DNA of 64,000 nt from Pratylenchus scribneri. Its lineage: Eukaryota; Nematoda; Chromadorea; Rhabditida; Pratylenchidae. The stretch covers positions 434,001-498,000 of the forward strand of contig JAQSEB010000007.1 in the NCBI GenBank assembly GCA_030063045.1, in the 5' to 3' direction. Shown in pieces: positions 44,192-54,451 of the stretch. Both the position numbers and the translations under genes were made by a program. The notes below the pieces were generated by a model. That model worked only from the letters and a program-made list of their open reading frames with translations. It made no database searches and was not told the DNA's origin. Within the stretch, counting starts at the first letter, position 1, and the number at the start of each line of letters is the position of its first letter.

Positions 44192-44706
44192 TTTTCCTTC
44201 CACTTATCCCACCTATGTTGTTGCTTTCTTCCACCATATTCACATATTGTTGTTGTATTATTGTTTTTTTTTCCCAATTGTTTTTTTTCTTTTTGATATG
44301 AATAAAATTTGCAATTGATGACTTTTGTATTTTCTTATTTTGGAAGGGGTCTTTTGTTTGGAAAATCGGAAAAGACTAAGTAGTAATTGAAAAGGGCGAA
44401 AAGATAGAAATAAATGGTTCGTCCAGATCCTCAAATCCTTTCAATTGATTGATCTCATCAAAAGGCTTTGATTTGTATATGATTGCTTGGGGTTTTGCCA
44501 GAAAATATGGTTTTAAACCATCCTATGGTTTTTGGATCAAAGCTGATTTAAAATTGGTTAAAACCAATCCAAATTGGTTAAAAACGATGCGTCTCGACGC
44601 AATTTCTATTCAAATTGATAATGAATGCATTTTTATATCATTTATTTCAAAATGAAATCGAAATGTAATTAATTTTTGTTGATCTTCTCGTTCATATTTT
44701 TGTTGT
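44192..44706. repeat. Convergent 3' region with a degenerate repeat related to the 17-kb foldback element
   Basis: After the ubc-3 polyadenylation-type AATAAA lies a stretch (about 44460-44640) with GGTTTTAAACCA, AATTGGTTAAAACCAA and GATGCGTCTCGACGC. The last word matches GAGACGCATCGA in the foldback element at 17062-17425 in reverse complement. It looks like a decayed relative. No gene present. Confidence 0.45.
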
Positions 44707-46341
44707 TCATTCATCAGTGTTTGAATGGTCCAGTGCGCATTGTTCCAAACTATTGTTGTAAAGTAGTTCGCAGGCGAATTCATCATCCGCCAAAGGATGC
44801 ACTTTTGACTCCTTGCATTCACTAAAATTTATTTTTAAATTTTTTAAAATGATTTTATTCAAACCTAAAATATTTGCCGGATACGCCGGCCACTTTTTTG
44901 CTTAATGCCAAATAAAGTGGAGTTTGAGCTCCATCTTGATCAGTTTTCTGAAAAATTAAAAATTTTAAAATAAAAATTTATTAAAATTTACCAAAATAAA
45001 CCAAATTATTGGATGAAATATTCGTCTGATGTATTTTTGGTACCATTCGGCCCGGATTAGGGTGGAATTCACTGCGCCTGGATGGCATGAATTTGCAGTA
45101 ATTTTTGAGGCACTATTGTGGCTTCGAATTCTTTTGGTCAATGCGACGCAATGCATTACCTAAAATTGATTAGGGCAATAAAAATGAAAATAATTTGAAT
45201 TTACATTGGCCAATTTTGAACGGGCATAAGTCTTAAAAAGTCGACTAAAATGTTTTGGAGAGTCGCAAATTTCCGGATCGACGGTGTCCGCTTCCAAATG
45301 CAATCGGCTGCTGACATTCACAATTCGGCCACCTTCCTCCGATTGTTCCAATTTTGGCAATAATAATTCGGTTAAGAGGAAATGACCTTTGGAATTAAAT
45401 ATTAAATAAAATGAATATTTTGTTGAATATTTTACCCAGATGATTGCTTTGCCATGTGAGTTCATGGCCATCGATTGTCTTCTCAAAACGGGGATAGGCC
45501 ATTATGCCGGCATTGTTCACGAGAATGTCCAATTTTTGTTCCTCTAAAATTACATTAAATTTGGATGATTTTATGTTTAGGTGAACCTTTGTTAAATTCA
45601 TCAACAAAACGGCGAATTGAAGAGAAGTCGGCCATATCGCAATGTCGCACACACAATCTGGTCATATCGCATCCATACTCAAATTAATTAAATGGTGAGT
45701 AAACTAATAAATAATTTACCCTTGAGAATAATTCCCTTGCTGCCTCATTGCCCTTCGAAACACTTCGGCAAGCCATATAAACCTAAAATAAATATCATTT
45801 CTTAAATCATATTAATTTTAATTTACTTTTGTATATCGCAAATTCAGTTCCCGTGCCAATTGCTTTCCAATGCCACTATTCGCTCCTTAATAAAAAATAT
45901 TTAATTAATTAATCTTGGAATAAAACCTGTAATAAGTGCCACTTTTCCGCGTGCACTGACCTTTTCCCTGAATTGTGTGCCTTTGATCCATTGTCGAAGG
46001 GCATAAAACAAAATGAATATGAAAATTGCAATGCAAGTTAATGTGAGCATATCCGGCATCCAACCATTTTCTTCTTCCAACATTTGTGCGGCTAAATATT
46101 TTAAATAATTTAACTCTATTTAATTTCAATAAAAACCTCCTCTTTTGATTAAATATTTGTATTTGTCTCCGCCAATTGCTTTCTTCAAATATAAACTTTC
46201 CACTTTCAATAAGGATAATTCTCTGGCCAATAAATCGATCAAAGTTCGGGCGTATTGAGGAATTTGTTCGTCCGCAAGCAACTGACCAATTTGCTCTTCC
46301 AATGAATCTTTTGGTTCGGCGGAATTGCCCGTTTTGAATCT
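44707..46341 (-). CDS. Short-chain dehydrogenase, retinol dehydrogenase 11/12/13-like
   Basis: NAD(P)-dependent oxidoreductase of the membrane-anchored RDH group. An N-terminal hydrophobic span (MLTLTCIAIFIFILFYALRQ) precedes the Rossmann start KVALITGANSGIGKQLAREL (TGxxxGIG). DILVNNAGIMAYPRFEKTID, the catalytic region GGRIVNVSSRLHLEAD and the active pair YARSKLAN (YxxxK), then NSCHPGAVNSTLIR, are all present. The C-terminal exon ends ALDHSNTDE. Substrate cannot be told; retinoids, sterols or lipid aldehydes are possible. The transcript appears to include an extra 5' exon (46341-46139) that reads open (IPQYARTLIDLLARELSLLK and neighbours) and joins in frame to AAQMLEEENGW but holds no ATG, so a first exon is missing or that exon is leader. 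Internal ATG is 46083. Confidence 0.85.
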
Positions 46342-46681
46342 AAATTTATTTAACAAAAATTAAAAATAAATTTAAATAAATATTGAATGACATTGAAAAA
46401 TCAATATTTTAATTTTTTGAATTGATTTATTTTTATCATTAAATTCATTTTCATCCTATTAATTTTTGCATATGATTTAAATTATTTTTGGTAATGTTAT
46501 TGAAAAAAAAAGAAAGATGGAAAGAAGTCATGTTTTGAAAGACAATATTTAAATATAATGGAATAAAATGATGACAGATAATTGATGAAATAAATGAAAA
46601 GGAATGGTTAGCCAAAAGTGAATAAATAAATAATAAATGATTCGTTCATCATTTAAATGCAATTTATTGTTGTTGTTCTTA

Positions 46682-49213
46682 TCAGAGCACTTCATTGGAA
46701 AAGGCCAAAAGTTCTTCTCTTCCGGTTAAATCCAATTCCATTTTTTCTGGGTCAACAATGCCAAGGGCAATCTAAATTTATAAAAAATAAAATATTTATT
46801 TATTGAATTTGGATTACTTTTGCCAAATTGCGAATCTCCAGATCCGCATCGCCCACTGCAATTTCTTCAAGTCGATTTCGTACAATTCGGCCGAATGGTC
46901 GATCTTGGAATTGATTGAGTTGAGCAATATGGCAAAAGTATTGGCGGACATTGGCAATCGCTGCAAAAATAATATTTATTTCATTAAAAATAACTAACAA
47001 TCTTTGGAAATGGCAATGATGTCGTCAGCAAAGAAATGACAAAATTGGTCATCATCCAAAAAATTCCACTTAATTAGCATATGAATTACTCGGCCAAAGC
47101 TATAAAAAAATATATATTTTTATTGGATTAAAGTAAATAAATCGACGACCTTTGTTTTCGGCGCCAATCTCGACTATGCCAAAAACCAATTCGAATTTCG
47201 GCGATTAATTGTTTTGTCATTGGCATTTCTCCGCCGTACCATTCCTCATTGATGAATGAGGCCAACACGGTTGCCAGCATTTCAATTCCATTCAACCTCA
47301 CCTCGGCAATGCGATCTAAAATATAAATTTATTAAATCTAAAATAAATGCTAACCAGCAGAAAATGCCAAAGCAAATGGACAAATGAAATTGTTGACCGA
47401 ATTTATTGGGAACAGTTCGACCATCCTAACCAATTGTTCCGCAAATTCCGCCCGTTGTCTCCAAGAACGACTGCCCCCATCCAAAGTGACCAATCTGGAC
47501 AATTCAGGCAACAATGATTCTTGGTTTTCTTTTGAAAGAATCTGCAAAAAGGATGTATTTATTAATAATTGGAAATATTTACATACAGAAATGAAGTCGG
47601 CCAATTGTTTTAGTGCTGCGCATTGCACTTCGGGTTTTTCCCTCATGAATCGTTGAAAAACTGGAAATAATTTTGCGTCAGATTGTTTTGTTCCCAAAAG
47701 TTTGGCTAAAGGAGCCAGGCAACCGGCCAAAATTTCACGAAATGGTGAAGTGTCTCGCTAAAATTATTTATTTATTTTTAATTAAATTAAAAAAATAATT
47801 CACTAACGATTTTGAGAATTGGAATTTGAAATGGATCGGCGATATATCCAATGAATTGGGTCAAAAATTCTTCGCTGACTTTGATATTGGGAATATTCGT
47901 TAAGATTGTTGCAAGTATGTGGAAAATGGCAATAATTATGCCATCTTTGTCGGAGCAATCGCGGAAAAGACCCATCATTCCTTCATAACCGGCACAATCA
48001 AATTCCTCGGCCTTCATTTCCGCATTCGATTCATTCTTTAAATATGTGAATTAATTTAATAATTTATTTTAATTTACTTCATATTTGTTGCAAAAATCGC
48101 GCAAATAAGTTGGTTGTTGTTGTTGTAGTTCAGCTTTGGCCCGTTGAATTGCCATTAACCGCTCATATCGATTTACTTTGTCATCGGCCTCATTCAAATA
48201 GAAGAGAAGACCAGGAATTATTGTATTCTGGATTACTAAAATATTTAAATACTTAAAATTCTTAAAAAGCAAAAAACCTTTCTTTTTGAGTAATTTTTGG
48301 TCAATAAGTTGTTCAATGGTTTCCAGTGCCGTTTTTTGATATTCGTTTCGTTTTAACAGCATTTCCATCAATTGTCCCGGAATACGCTTGTTAAATTCCC
48401 TATATTGTTCTTTGTTTGCTGGCGACTTTAAAACTTTGGCAATTTCGGGGATATGTTTGAACGTTGTTCGAATTATATCTTCATGAAAAAAATTGAATAA
48501 ATTAAGCAAATTATTTTAATTTTCTAAACCTGGTTTCTCATCCATCAAAAACTTTTCAATTTGTTCAACGAATTTTGTCCAACAATAAGGTCCTTCAAAA
48601 TAGTTGGGCACATAAACAAGTAAATTTGCAGCGGATTCACTAATTTTAATGAATGATGTTGATTTAATAAAGGAAAATATTACCGTCTGGATGGATCAAT
48701 TGATTCGGAATAATTGAGCCATATGTCAAAACTAAAATTGCCAACAAGTCCTCGTGTGCTCGAAATTCCAACTTGAATTTCCGAAATTCCAACAGGAATT
48801 TCTGGCAGCTCGATAAAACTTGTATTCGTGTTTTCCTGCCAAAGTGGCTGAAAACGTCGCAGAAAATGCAAGTTTGTGAAAGATGAACACTAAAATTGAA
48901 TAAATTCATTATTTTTAGAATATACCAAAGGATTTGATGATGTTGATGTATTAAGAGATGTTTTGCACAGAATTGCCCTATTGCTTCCATTCATGATGCT
49001 AAAAATTGGATCATCATCCCAATTTTCTTCATCTGTTCCAAAATCATTGTCACTTTCGACGCCCGATTCCTGTCCATTTTCTTGTGCATTTTCGAATTGA
49101 ACGAATGCGTTGTCTTCATGATTTTTAGAATTTTGGAATTCATTCTGATCATCGAATTCAGATTTTATATTGCATTGTTGTTGGAATAAATCATTGTCAT
49201 ATTTTGATTCCAT
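46682..49213 (-). CDS. ppfr-1: Protein phosphatase 4 regulatory subunit 1-like (HEAT-repeat)
   Basis: PPP4R1 is a HEAT-repeat scaffold for PP4 catalytic subunit. After an acidic N-terminus (GTDEENWDDDPIF) come helical repeats: CWTKFVEQIEKFLMDEKP, IIRTTFKHIPEIAKVL, YEGMMGLFRDCSDKDGI, PVFQRFMREKPEVQCAALKQ, LLPELSRLVTLDGGSRSWRQ with RAEFAEQLVRMVELFPINSV, DRIAEVRLNGIEMLATVLAS, and ANVRQYFCHIAQL. The phrase NWRFRAELAEQL in human PPP4R1 matches SWRQRAEFAEQL. Only the C-terminal half of the human protein has a counterpart; the large N-terminal HEAT block is not seen, so this is a shortened protein or the gene is missing 5' exons. A splice acceptor (TTTTTATAG) lies 8 nt before the ATG, consistent with trans-splicing. 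Confidence 0.75.
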
Positions 49214-49237
49214 TATTAATTCTATAAAAATCAACAA

Positions 49238-49360
49238 ATATATGTTACGGCCAATAGTGGAAATCGGGCATAACTAGTAATGGCCGATTTTCGGCCATTA
49301 CTAGTTTTGGCCGGCCATTACTAGTTATGCCCGATTTCCACTATTGGCCGTAACATATAT
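49238..49360. repeat. Perfect 49-bp inverted repeat (hairpin)
   Basis: Left arm 49238-49286 begins ATATATGTTACGGCCAATAG and ends ACTAGTAATGGCCG; the right arm 49312-49360 is its exact reverse complement. The 25-nt spacer itself contains CGGCCATTACTAGTT, a third partial copy of the inner arm. It lies 25 bp upstream of the PPP4R1-like start codon. No coding potential. Confidence 0.95.
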
Positions 49361-49489
49361 AAAAGTACAAATTTTAAACTCATGGGAATGTTAATGATAA
49401 TTTTAATTTAATTGGTAAATGGTAACCCAGTCCAGCAGATTCCAACATGGGTTTTAATTTTTTTTAAATTTTTTAATTAAATTTTTTAT

Positions 49490-49570
49490 GAAAATTGGGA
49501 TTTGAACGAGAGTGAGCTGATGATGATGATTCTACTATTTATTGTCAAACTACTAATAAAAGTCTGACTT
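49490..49570 (-). repeat. Possible third tRNA-like relic
   Basis: The minus strand contains CTCGTTCAAATCCC, a B-box-like word, preceded by TTATTAGTAGTTTGACAA. The A box is poor and pairing is not evident, so this is tentative. Confidence 0.25.
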
Positions 49571-49753
49571 GTTCTTGTTGTGTTGGTTAGCTTTGAAAAT
49601 CTTAATTATTTTTGGCTTTTGGCTTATTATTCTTTCGCGCGAAAAAAAAATGATTTCAAGAAGTAATTAAAAAAATAATTAGGCTGTTAGATATGATATG
49701 ATGGATTATTTATAATTTGATTGATTGATTTGATTTATAATATAATTTATAAA

Positions 49754-50563
49754 CATTTTCCTGAAGGATTGTAAAACATTTTCCGGAAGGATTGTAATTG
49801 TAAAACATTTTCCGGAAGGATTGTAAAACATTTTCCGGAAGGATTGTAAAACATTTTCCGGAAGGATTGTAATTGTAAAACATTTTCCGGAATGATTGTA
49901 ATTGGAAAACATTTTCCGGATGGATTGTAAAACATTTTCCGGAAGGATTGTAATTGTAAAACATTTTCCGGAAGGATTGTAAAACATTTTTCGGAATGAT
50001 TGTAATTGTAAAACATTTTCCGGAAGGATTGTAATTGTAAAACATTTTCCGGAAGGATTGTAAAACATTTTCCGGAAGGATTGTAAAACATTTTCCGGAA
50101 GGATTGTAATTGTAAAACATTTTCCGGAAGGATTGTAAAACATTTTTCGGAATGATTGTAATTGTAAAACATTTTCCGGAAGGATTGTAAAACATTTTCC
50201 GGAAGGATTGTAATTGTAAAACATTTTCCGGAAGGATTGTAAAACATTTTCCGGAAGGATTGTAATTGTAAAACATTTTCCGGAATGATTGTAATTGTAA
50301 AACATTTTCCGGAAGGATTGTAAAACATTTTCCGGAAGGATTGTAATTGTAAAACATTTTCCGGAAGGATTGTAATTGTAAAACATTTTCCGGAAGGTTG
50401 GTAAAACATTTTCCGGAAGGATGGTAAAACATTTTCCGGAAGGATTGTAAAACATTTTCCGGAAGGATGGTAAAACATTTTCCGGAAGGATGGTAAAACA
50501 TTTTCCGGAAGGATTGTAAAACATTTTCCGGAAGGATTGTAAAACATTTTCCGGAAGGATTAT
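49754..50563 (-). repeat. 23/29-bp satellite, minus orientation
   Basis: Units of AAAACATTTTCCGGAAGGAT plus TGT alternate with 29-bp units that add AATTGT. This is the reverse complement of the 31017-31727 satellite. Some units vary (GAATGAT, GGATGGTAAAAC). It ends just beyond the 3' end of the carbonic-anhydrase-like gene. Confidence 0.95.
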
Positions 50564-50589
50564 ACAAATAATTATTTTTAATGTCTTTT

Positions 50590-51840
50590 CCTTCGTTTGA
50601 TTCGATTCTTCAAAAATGAGATTTAACGGCTGCAAAGGGCGCATTTAACCACCGCCTTTGATGGATAGTCCATTAGGGCCATGTAATCTACGAAGCAAAT
50701 TAGGCTAAAAATATGGAAAATTTTATTTTAATTTCTTTGAAGAATTTCCAATCTACTTGTCCCATTGAAATCAGAACAGGGTTGGCCATAATTGTCCAGA
50801 CAACTGCCTCTTCACATTCTGGCGTTGTTAATGGACCATTGTACCGAAAGAAATCATTTAATGTTTTCGGCAAATGAATTCCTGGAGAATAATCAAGGAG
50901 TGTTATTATTTGATCTAATAAAAAATCATTTTTCAATTTTCCCATCAAAATTCATAATTATCGTCACTACCTTTCTCCGCTACCATTTCCAACTTGCCCG
51001 TTCATCCTACTGTACCCCCACTTTTTGCCCAATCACTCTTCTGTCACCCTATCAATCAAATATTGCCCCAATCTACCTTTCCTCCCTTTTCCTCTCCTAG
51101 TATCTTTTACCCTTCAGTCTTCACGTTATTTTATCCACATTTTCCGCATAATTAATAAAGAATATTTAAAGTTGATTAGCCTTTAATCCCTATTACATTC
51201 ATTGGGTCACTGGGGGCTCAGGCCTTTAGTGAAGGTCTGGGGCGAGAGCCTAGGCCCAGCTCTCGTCCCAAATAACTTTAGCCCAAGATTAGAATTAATA
51301 CGGAGATTTTTGAAATAACCCACAAATTTTTTGCCTGTAAAATTACCTCTACTGGAAAATGGAGTCCATTCAGTGCATGTTCGCTGCCAATATCATTCTG
51401 CATTGCCCAATGGAAATGAAATTGAAGGAGAAAATATTTGGCACCAAGTCCACCTTCTTCAATATATGGCCTTTTACTATGAGGCCATTTTTCGAAACCA
51501 TTTACGATAACTGTGGATTGAAAATATTGACAATTTTATATTCCAAAATCCTCTCCCACTTCCATGTCCATTGTTTTTCAATTCCAAATTCCCAATGGCA
51601 TCATAATTCACAAAATTCAATGGCTCCAAAATTGGATTGCCAAAGTCTAGCTTCCCAAATCGAATATCCACCGGTGATTGTTTTCTTCCATTTCGGCAAA
51701 TTCCCTCCCATGTTTTTGGGCCATTCTCTGCTTCATAGCCCCAATGGTTTTGGCTTTTTCTTTGACTTTTTTGCATGGAAATGGGGAAATCAAAATCAAA
51801 ATGGACGGCTGAAATCAAAGCCTTCCCATCTTGATAAATG
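50590..51840 (-). pseudogene. Carbonic-anhydrase-like (alpha class) gene, apparently decaying
   Basis: Recognisable alpha-carbonic-anhydrase exons: HWGYEAENGPKTWEGICRNG with KQSPVDIRFGKL, EPLNFVNYDAIGNLELKNNG, EEGGLGAKYFLLQFHFHWAM, GSEHALNGLHFPVE, LPKTLNDFFRYNGPLTTPEC and MRPLQPLN. The two zinc histidines of FHFHW are present, but where the family has E-x-H-L-V-H the sequence reads VEVILQAKN, so the third zinc His is Ile. A dispersed repeat interrupts the following region, and I cannot rejoin the exons around it in one frame. A TAA stops the last exon just before MRPLQPLN. Either it is an inactive carbonic-anhydrase-related protein or, more likely with the stop, a pseudogene. The first exon and start are not identified. 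Confidence 0.65.
50995..51300 (+). repeat. Dispersed ~300-bp repeat, copy 3, in carbonic-anhydrase-like gene
   Basis: Same family as 8465-8790 and 32825-33125: TCCTACTGTACCCCCACTTT, TTGCCCAATCACTC, CTATCAATCAAATATTGCCC, TTCCGCATAATTAATAAAGA. An internal GGGGCGAGAGC / GCTCTCGTCCC pair can fold. Its 5' edge abuts the sequence coding GKLEMVAEK of the carbonic-anhydrase-like gene. Confidence 0.85.
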
Positions 51841-51849
51841 GCATTAATC

Positions 51850-52664
51850 TTTGAATTGGAAAAAAATTGTTGGTATTTTCAAGAAATTTTTCATCACTTT
51901 TACCAATTTTGAAGAGATTAATAATGAAATTGGAAGAATAATAAGATCAAAAAATAAGAATAACATGGAGTTGGATTGATCAATGCATTTTTGGGGCTAA
52001 CTAAGAATGTATTAAATTTAATTTCTGTGGAAACATCCAATGGGAGAATACTATAAAGAGGGTTTGAAATTTAAGATATTAAAAAGGGTATATATTATGT
52101 TCAAACAAGGTGAAGATGATTCCATAAAATGGAACACAAATGAGCACAAAAAATTCATGCAAATATTACGGAAGAGCAACTTTCATCTTTTTGTCCTTCT
52201 AGGAAATTTAATGCCTTGCTCATCATCAATTGCCGCTGGACAAATAATTCCATAAAAAGACAGCCTGGATTCTGATTCATTTTAAATGCAAATTTATTTA
52301 TGTTCGGAATAAGTTTTTAATTTTTATGTCAAATTGTGTTCGATTGTGTCAAATTCATCAGCCATCCCCGAATGAATATTCAAATTTTCATTTCCTTATC
52401 AAAATATAATGCACAAATGGAATATTTTCATTCATTGGAAATAATGCAAAAAGATTTGAAAAAATAGAAAATATTTTCATTTCTTTTGCGCAAAGAAATA
52501 GCAAAAAAACATGGACCTGTTTGCTGATTTACCCTAACAATTCATCGTTTCCTTCCATCTGCGCATTTCTTCGATTGATTTTGGTTGATGAAATGAAAGA
52601 CGGACCAATAAAATAGAAAAAAAAACTTATTTTGGACAAAATTATTCCCAATTATTTATCACCG
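51850..52664. other. Intergenic between divergent genes, nothing assigned
   Basis: Lies between the carbonic-anhydrase-like gene (-) and the kinase gene (+). It should contain both upstream regions and possibly missing first exons of either. A 71-codon plus-strand frame at 52040-52255 has no recognisable features. Confidence 0.4.
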
Positions 52665-54451
52665 ATGAAAAATACCAGCAGCAGTGCCAATTTCAGTGCA
52701 ATTTTGTTGCCGGCCTCCAAATTATCCAAAAATATTTCATCCAACAATTCTTTCAATCCAAATAGTAGCATTATTTCTCAATGTTCATCTGAAAATTTGA
52801 CCCCTTGGACCACTGTTTTGGCCCTTTCTTTGCTCTATTTTATTGCACTCTTTTGGTTTTGTAAACGTAAAAATAATTTAATATAATTTTGAATAAATGA
52901 CCCTTAAGATGGTAAAAATGTTTGCCATCCAACGCCCGATTCCATTCATCCGTATATTTCACGACTCAAATATTTGAAAAGAGGTTGAAAAAAATTATAT
53001 AAATTAAGACACTGATATTTAAGCATTGAACCATTTGTTGGTCGATGATATGTATGAAAAATAAAATAATAAAAATAATAATTATTAAAGAAATATTGAA
53101 TTGACTGATATCAAATTGGGCCAAGGGGCCGTTGGCTTCATTTTTAAAGGAGTAAATAATTTGGTGGAGAATCTGAAAATAATTTAATTTTTTAAGTATG
53201 TTGTGGCCAAATCACAAACTCGGTTCAAGCAAAAAGTTTTCGCTGCTGTAAAAGTGAGAAAGGGGGAAGTCAAAATTAATAAAATTAAAAAAGATGAGCT
53301 ATCCAATGCCCCAAAAGAGTATTGGCCTTTTGGAGGAAGCAGCCCGAATGTCCCGATTAAACCATCCAAATATTGTCAAAATTATTGCCGTCAGCAAACT
53401 GTCAGTGAACATTGAATATTATTGAAATAAATTGCCTTTAGTTCTTTCACCGCTTTTCGGCCAATGCTCGCAATTGAATGGCTGCCCGGCGGAAGTTTAG
53501 CCGAATTTTTCCGTGAAGAAATTCGGGCAAATATTTGAAATTATTACAATATTTTTACTTTAATTAATAAAGAGAAAGGATGAACGGGAACAGACTCGAG
53601 TTTATGTGAAGGATATTGTTCACATTCTCAGCCAAATTGGAAATGCCCTCAAGTAAAATTTGATGAATTCGAATGGAATTAAAATTCAAAAAAAGATATT
53701 TGCATGAAAGTCGAGACATTCAGGGAAATGAATTCACTCATGGAGATGTGGCAGCCAGGAATATTTTACTGACAAACAGAAATTTAAGCATGTCCGGATT
53801 AATTTAAATTAATTAATATTAATTATATGTTAGTTGTGTCGCAAAATTGGGTGATTTTGGACTGCCCATTGATTTTGGACCTCGTTTACCAATTCCATGG
53901 CTTCCACCTGAAATTGTTTGTTCCCTTGATCGACAAAACACAAAACATAGACCGGAAAGTGACGTTTGGTTGGTCCAAAAATGTGTTCATCCAATTATAT
54001 TTATTAAGGATGTTTGGTGTTCTCTGCTGGGAATCGGCGACCCTTGGCGCCGAACCCCATTACCAAAGAACATTCGATGAAATTTGCATGGCATTCCAAC
54101 AAAGCAACCACGGATTGCCCCTTCCCCAAAATTGTCCCCAAGAATAGTTTCAATCACTGATTATTTCCCAATAATCCCATTTATTTCAGTGCGGATTTTG
54201 TGGAAGATTGTCTTTCTGAACAGCATCGAAGGCCCCGATTTGCGGGTCCAGTCGATGTCCCTTCATCTGCCCTTTTCCGATTGTCTGTTTTGCAGGATGT
54301 TTTTCGGCATTCCCGAGGCAAATATTTCCCAAAAATGAATTCGCTCAAAATTGGTTTTTCAGCCCGTTTTCGAATGGTCCAAAATATTTCAAATTGCACT
54401 TGTGCCCAACATCGATGCAATGTTCCAATGCCAATGTTCTCATTTCGATAA
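52665..54451 (+). CDS. Short receptor-type tyrosine kinase
   Basis: Exons joined by hand. A short Ser/Asn-rich N-terminus is followed by one membrane span (WTTVLALSLLYFIALFWFC) and a basic stop-transfer KRK. The kinase domain shows the Gly-rich loop DIKLGQGAVGFIFKG, the Lys in FAAVK, the helix-C Glu in GLLEEAARMSRLNHPNIVKI, the catalytic loop THGDVAARNILLT, the metal-binding KLGDFGLPIDF, PIPWLPPEIV, SDVWMFGVLCWES, and the closing CLSEQHRRPRF. AARN in the catalytic loop marks the tyrosine-kinase group. HGD replaces the usual HRD, but the Asp is kept, so catalysis is plausible. The ectodomain is only about 45 residues from the 52665 ATG, with no signal peptide. Upstream exons may be missing. 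One intron (53527-53572) uses a GC donor. Confidence 0.75.

Noticed and set aside
49706..50644. Long repetitive frames across the 23/29-bp satellite
   Set aside because: They arise from unit periodicity; all three frames give the same FRKMFYN/SGKCFTI-type repeats, which also appear at 31 kb in a different gene context.
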